This document shows, piece by piece, positions 5,698 through 8,785 of a stretch of DNA of 8,785 nucleotides. The stretch is from an uncultured Spartobacteria bacterium. Lineage in GTDB: Bacteria > Verrucomicrobiota > Verrucomicrobiia > Chthoniobacterales > UBA6821. The stretch's first letter is position 1; each line of letters opens with the position of its first letter. A program made the translations under genes and the position numbers. Under the pieces are notes generated by a model, which was not told where the DNA came from, ran no database searches, and was given only the letters and a program-made list of their open reading frames with translations. The stretch is taken from NCBI GenBank assembly GCA_903831635.1, contig CAIKYN010000410.1, forward strand, positions 1-8,785, given 5' to 3'.

Positions 5698-7218
5698 TTA
5701 GAATTGAAAGTATAGAAACTCAGATGGCTTGCCATTTGTTAGCTCTAAGATGCACAAAGCGAGAATGATTCCTGGAATAAGCCAGTTCCACCAGAGAGAG
5801 GGATTCCATTTAAATAAACGAGGGGTATTTTGTACTAAACTTTCTTGTTCTGATGATTCTGCAAGCCCCATCCACTCTTGGCTGTTTGGCAAAAGCCAAA
5901 CGGCTAGTAATCCAATATAAATAGGCCAATAGATTTCAAGATGAACATGGTGATGCCAAGTAAAGCTGTTTTTTCCTATCATTCCTCCTAGCATGCTGAA
6001 AGCTGTATTCATATCTGGAGAGCGAAAAAATACCCAGGCAATTGAGACAGCGAGAAAGGTAATGCCTGAAGAGAGCAACCGTTCAATCCAATCTACAAGA
6101 CTTCGGAAGTAACAATTTTTTTGGGGGTCATTTTTCTCTGCACCTTTTGAAATCCATTTGTGCCGTAAATCCCTAAAGGCATGATTAATTGCCAGATAGA
6201 TTCCATGCAAGCCCCCCCATACCACAAATGTCCAACCGGCTCCATGCCACAGACCCCCGATCAACATTGTTACCAAGACATTAAGATACCTTCGTGTATT
6301 CCCATGCCGATTTCCTCCAAGCGGGATATATAAATAATCTCGAAGAAATACAGAAAGCGTCATGTGCCAACGCCGCCAGAAATCAATGATGCTATGAGAC
6401 TTGTAAGGAGAATTAAAGTTAAACGGTAGCCTAATATTAAAGAATAATGATATTCCAATAGCCATATCACAATATCCCGAAAAGTCAAAATATAGCTGAA
6501 GTGAGTATGCGAAGACACCCATCCAAGAATCTACGAGAAGAGGCGGGTTGGCGGAATTAGCGGATTCAAAAACCGGCTTGGCGATAGTAGCAAAGTAATC
6601 AGCCAAGAGCATCTTTTTAGCAAAACCGATGATAAACATCATGAGGCCCTTTGTAACGTTCTCCCAATTTATCTGATAAGTATTCTTGCTTCGGAATTGG
6701 GGCATCATTTGTGCATGGTGCAGAATCGGTCCGGCAATCAGGTGTGGAAAATACGTAACGAAAAGAATATAATGGAAGAAATTATACTCCTTGACTTTGC
6801 CGCGGTAGCTATCAACCAAAAATGCAATCTGAGTGAAGGTAAAAAATGAAATCCCTAGAGGAAGTATAATCTTCCCAAACGACCATGTTGCACCGAAGGC
6901 CTGGCACATAGTTTCTGCGAAGAAACCTGCATACTTGTAGTAGCCCAACAGAAGCAGGTTGAATCCCAGTGCTGTTAACAGCATGATTCGAGACTTGTTA
7001 TTCGAGAAATACGTGATCCCATAACCAAACCCGAAATTTACTGTAATTGATAATAGAAGGAGCCACAAATAGTGAGCATTCCACTGGCAAAAAAAATAAA
7101 GCGAGGTTGCACTAAGCCATAAAATGGCTGCTTCCCCACTGAATCGCCCAATGAGGTAAAACCCAAAAACAACTATAGGGAAAAATAGAAAGATGAACGG
7201 CAGTGAGTTAAAAAGCAT
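5698..7218 (-). CDS. MBOAT-family polysaccharide O-acetyltransferase (AlgI-like)
   Basis: A 506-residue polytopic inner-membrane acyltransferase of the AlgI/DltB/PatA type, of normal length for the family. These proteins pass acetyl groups from the cytosol to an exported glycan with a periplasmic partner. Family features in order: the N-terminus MLFNSLPFIFLFFPIV; GYYKYAGFF (92-100); LPLGISFFTFTQIAFLVD (119-136); HLIAGPILH (159-167); QLYFDFSGYCDMAIG (241-255); FWRRWHMTLS (280-289); RDYLYIPLGGNRHG (293-306); and GGLWHGAGWTFVVWGGLHG (321-339). The last holds the expected catalytic His325 and a second conserved His338. The start fits the family exactly, although no clear ribosome-binding site precedes it. 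It is the first gene of a two-gene operon whose promoter candidate lies just upstream. AT-rich composition relative to both flanks suggests transfer. Alginate itself is not implied, as no other alginate genes are visible. Confidence 0.9.
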   Translation of the reverse strand: MLFNSLPFIFLFFPIVVFGFYLIGRFSGEAAILWLSATSLYFFCQWNAHYLWLLLLSITVNFGFGYGITYFSNNKSRIMLLTALGFNLLLLGYYKYAGFFAETMCQAFGATWSFGKIILPLGISFFTFTQIAFLVDSYRGKVKEYNFFHYILFVTYFPHLIAGPILHHAQMMPQFRSKNTYQINWENVTKGLMMFIIGFAKKMLLADYFATIAKPVFESANSANPPLLVDSWMGVFAYSLQLYFDFSGYCDMAIGISLFFNIRLPFNFNSPYKSHSIIDFWRRWHMTLSVFLRDYLYIPLGGNRHGNTRRYLNVLVTMLIGGLWHGAGWTFVVWGGLHGIYLAINHAFRDLRHKWISKGAEKNDPQKNCYFRSLVDWIERLLSSGITFLAVSIAWVFFRSPDMNTAFSMLGGMIGKNSFTWHHHVHLEIYWPIYIGLLAVWLLPNSQEWMGLAESSEQESLVQNTPRLFKWNPSLWWNWLIPGIILALCILELTNGKPSEFLYFQF

Positions 7219-7241
7219 TTAAGTGAGAAGCAAATAGCACT

Positions 7242-7270
7242 TTTATATTCATCAGCGCAAGTGCTTGCAA
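7242..7270 (-). promoter_or_regulatory. Sigma-70-type promoter candidate for the O-acetylation operon
   Basis: On the minus strand TTGCAA (7265-7270) and TATAAA (7242-7247) are separated by exactly 17 bases. They match the consensus at 4 of 6 and 5 of 6 positions. The -10 element ends 23 bases before the MBOAT ATG, leaving a very short leader. The region is AT-rich, so chance matches are possible. Confidence 0.5.
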
Positions 7271-7532
7271 TTACAGGCTTGGAGGTTTCATTGCATAGAT
7301 AGGCCTACATGGGTATAAGAGTTTTCCTTCGATAACTTTTCTGCCCCTCTTTCCAGAGGATTGGTTAGGTATTCTCCGAAAATGAACAAGCAGCAGATTA
7401 AGCAATGCTGTAGGGAATAAGAGACGTTCAAAGGTTCCAAAAGCAGAGGATCGGAGGATACCTGGTGTAGGACGGCCAAATTATAATACGAGTGCAGCAG
7501 AACACCGCGAAACGCGATAATCCCATACCAGT
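7271..7532. other. Non-coding right flank of the AT-rich cassette
   Basis: About 260 bases without a supportable gene. A 63-codon minus-strand frame (7288-7479) has no recognisable similarity and no ribosome site. I found no inverted terminal repeats matching the left edge, no transposase remnant and no tRNA. CGCG-AAA-CGCG occurs near 7507-7517 but is too short for a terminator. TCTAG at 7532-7536 is also found at the other end of the cassette (4634-4638). Confidence 0.4.
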
Positions 7533-7682
7533 CTAGGCACCTAGGTTTCGAAGAAGCTGGTAAGAATAAATTCCTGTGGCATGCCCATCAGCCCATTTAA
7601 GTGAGAGCCCATAGCCGCCAACAAAGTCGTAGCTTTTCAACTCAAAGCTTCCGGGTTTGTAACTTCTCGTGGGGGCATCGCC
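7533..7682 (-). repeat. DUF971 3'-end repeat (intact-gene copy)
   Basis: This 150-base segment aligns gap-free to 3802-3951 in the same orientation, with about 23 differences (about 85% identity). It includes the shared CTAGG-CA-CCTAG sequence at the stop and ends at ATCGCC, the same six bases found at the copA breakpoint (3128-3133). Confidence 0.88.
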
Positions 7683-7838
7683 GCGACCCATGACATCGGG
7701 TTCGCCGCAGCAGATGGCGCAGGGACAGGCACGCCGTAGCATCTCCAGAGCAAGGAACTGCTCCAAACCATCGGACCAGGATAGGGCAAGTTCGTTCCCG
7801 AAAGGTGCAATAGCAGTCAGTTTCAGGCTCTCAGTCAT
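7533..7838 (-). CDS. DUF971 protein (gamma-butyrobetaine hydroxylase-like N-terminal domain)
   Basis: A complete 101-residue single-domain protein of the DUF971 / GBBH-like N-terminal family. In the eukaryotic hydroxylase this domain binds a structural zinc through three Cys and one His. The matching residues are visible as LRRACPCAICC (34-44; Cys38, Cys40, Cys43) and WADGHATGIY (82-91; His86). Stand-alone bacterial members are widespread and have no settled function; a link to Fe-S or metal handling has been suggested for the family. The ATG at 7838 is preceded by GGAGAGGG with 7 bases spacing, a good ribosome site. argF lies 40 bases upstream on the same strand, so co-transcription is likely. 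Its last 50 codons, including the stop, are duplicated at 3802-3951. Confidence 0.88.
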   Translation of the reverse strand: MTESLKLTAIAPFGNELALSWSDGLEQFLALEMLRRACPCAICCGEPDVMGRGDAPTRSYKPGSFELKSYDFVGGYGLSLKWADGHATGIYSYQLLRNLGA

Positions 7839-7860
7839 GGTGTTACCCTCTCCGCCTATC

Positions 7861-7873
7861 AGTCTAATAGACT
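7861..7873. promoter_or_regulatory. Small dyad in the argF-DUF971 gap
   Basis: AGTCTA (7861-7866) and TAGACT (7868-7873) form a perfect dyad around one base, between the argF stop and the DUF971 ribosome site. It shares the AGTCT...AGACT core with the dyad before copA (1564-1584). It may be an operator or may only shape the intercistronic RNA. Confidence 0.25.
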
Positions 7874-7878
7874 TCAGC

Positions 7879-8785
7879 CTAGACCCCTGCCTTCAGTAAC
7901 GTCATCACCGCCTTCTGGGCATGGAGGCGGTTTTCGGCCTGCTGGAAGATGGCATCGGCATGACGCTCGAAAATCTCTGCGGTGATCTCCTTGCCACGGT
8001 AAGCGGGGAGGCAATGGAGGACGTAGGCGCCAGGAGCGGCAGCGGCGACGACGCTGTCATTGATCTGGTAGGGGCCAAACTGGGCGGCGCGATACTCGGC
8101 CTCCTCCTCCTTGCCCATGCTGACCCAGACATCGGTGTAGAGAATGTCAGCACCGCTTGCAGCCTCCTCGGGGCTCTCGGTGATCGTGACTGATGCGCCG
8201 GCGGCTTGAGCCTGGGCAATCAGCTCCGCAGGTGGGCAGTAGAGTTCGGGACAAGCGAGCCGCAGCTCAAATCCAAGACGTGCCGAAGCCCAGATCCAGG
8301 AGCGGCCCATATTGCAGTCGGCATCACCGATGAAGGCGATCTTGATTCCATCGAGCGACCCACGCAGTTCCTTGATGGTCTGAAGGTCGGCGAGGATCTG
8401 GCAGGGATGCTCCTCGTCGGTGAGGGCGTTGATGGTCGGGATACCAGAGAGGGCGGCAAAAGTCTCAATGTCGGACTGTTTGAAGGTCCGAATCACGGCT
8501 CCATGGATCATCCGTCCGAGCACGCGTGCGGTATCCTCAATCGGCTCACCACGTCCCAGCTGGATCTCACTGGAGGAGAGGAAGAGGGCATCGCCGCCGA
8601 GTTCCCGAATGCCAACCTCGAAGCTGACACGAGTACGGGTTGATGACTTGGAGAAAAGGAGCCCCCAGCACTCTCCGGCCAAGGGTTTGTGCTTTTCATT
8701 GCCCCGAGTGGCCTTGAGCGTGGCCGCGAGATCGAGGATTTCAAGGATCTCGGGAGCAGTCAGCGACTCGATGGAAAGGAGATGC
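7879..8785 (-). CDS. argF: Ornithine carbamoyltransferase, N-terminus cut by window edge
   Basis: This is the cytosolic enzyme that joins carbamoyl phosphate and ornithine to form citrulline in arginine synthesis. The visible 301 residues lack only a few N-terminal ones: the first codon inside the window reads H in HLLSIESLTAPEILEIL, and the family is usually slightly over 300 long. Numbering from that His, the carbamoyl phosphate site STRTR is 48-52, HPCQ is 126-129, the ornithine-binding DVWVSMG is 218-224, and HCLPA, with the catalytic Cys, is 257-261. The SMG loop and HCLPA favour ornithine over aspartate or acetylornithine as the second substrate. TTG 8682 is only an internal codon, since family sequence continues upstream to the edge. 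DUF971 follows 40 bases downstream, probably in the same transcript. No arginine-repressor site can be judged because the promoter is outside the window. Confidence 0.95.
   Translation of the reverse strand, partial: HLLSIESLTAPEILEILDLAATLKATRGNEKHKPLAGECWGLLFSKSSTRTRVSFEVGIRELGGDALFLSSSEIQLGRGEPIEDTARVLGRMIHGAVIRTFKQSDIETFAALSGIPTINALTDEEHPCQILADLQTIKELRGSLDGIKIAFIGDADCNMGRSWIWASARLGFELRLACPELYCPPAELIAQAQAAGASVTITESPEEAASGADILYTDVWVSMGKEEEAEYRAAQFGPYQINDSVVAAAAPGAYVLHCLPAYRGKEITAEIFERHADAIFQQAENRLHAQKAVMTLLKAGV

Noticed and set aside
7288..7479. 63-codon minus-strand frame right of the MBOAT gene
   Set aside because: No ribosome site, no recognisable similarity, and it sits upstream of a plausible promoter for the MBOAT operon.
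7507..7517. CGCG-AAA-CGCG as a terminator after DUF971
   Set aside because: Only four paired bases and no T-tract in the direction of transcription.
4596..7532. Insertion sequence or transposon carrying the O-acetylation genes
   Set aside because: No transposase, integrase or matching terminal inverted repeats were found; TCTAG at both ends is too short to prove a target duplication.
8206..8643. Plus-strand frame of 145 codons opposite argF
   Set aside because: Antisense of a well-conserved enzyme gene, with no independent support.

Overview
The window is chromosomal-type DNA from a bacterium. Most of it is GC-rich: one sampled 60-base row inside the copper ATPase has 41 G/C. Positions about 4,596-7,530 are clearly AT-rich: one sampled row there has 25 G/C out of 60. 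The gene content gives no firm taxonomy. A Gram-negative-type bacterium, possibly Verrucomicrobiota, is only a guess.

Layout, left to right. (1) 2-1,490, plus strand: two SAM-dependent methyltransferases that overlap by 56 bases. The first matches the family of the C-terminal methyltransferase of the ovothiol enzyme OvoA; the second is a TPMT-like (thiol/thiopurine) methyltransferase. (2) 1,491-1,687: a non-coding stretch with a dyad, a 9-bp tandem repeat and a repeated CAGTCTAA motif. (3) 1,688-3,805, plus: a complete P-type ATPase with the full Cu+ (PIB-1) signature. (4) 3,802-4,632: a rearranged zone. It holds the last 50 codons of a DUF971 gene (minus strand), fused at a 6-bp microhomology to a second copy of the last third of the copper ATPase (plus strand). 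(5) 4,596-7,530: an AT-rich two-gene minus-strand operon for O-acetylation of a cell-surface or exported polysaccharide. It encodes an MBOAT acetyltransferase and a membrane-anchored SGNH-like partner, with a promoter candidate upstream and a hairpin downstream. (6) 7,533-8,785, minus: the intact DUF971 gene and, 40 bases upstream of it, nearly complete ornithine carbamoyltransferase (argF), cut by the window edge.

The main point of interest is the architecture of parts 3-6. The order copA / DUF971 3' end / copA 3' end / AT-rich cassette / DUF971 is what results when two copies of a convergent copA-DUF971 locus are joined, one of which carried or later received the cassette. Where the DUF971 fragment is intact, copA and DUF971 stop codons overlap by two bases, which probably shows the ancestral junction. 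The two DUF971 3' ends differ at 23 of 150 bases, but 18 of the 21 changed codons are synonymous. Both were therefore probably under protein-level selection while they diverged, and the fragment was cut off late. That favours recombination between two diverged versions of the locus over an old simple tandem duplication. I see no CRISPR, tRNA, rRNA, transposase or integrase. No new defence or catalytic system is evident; the unusual item is the recombination history.
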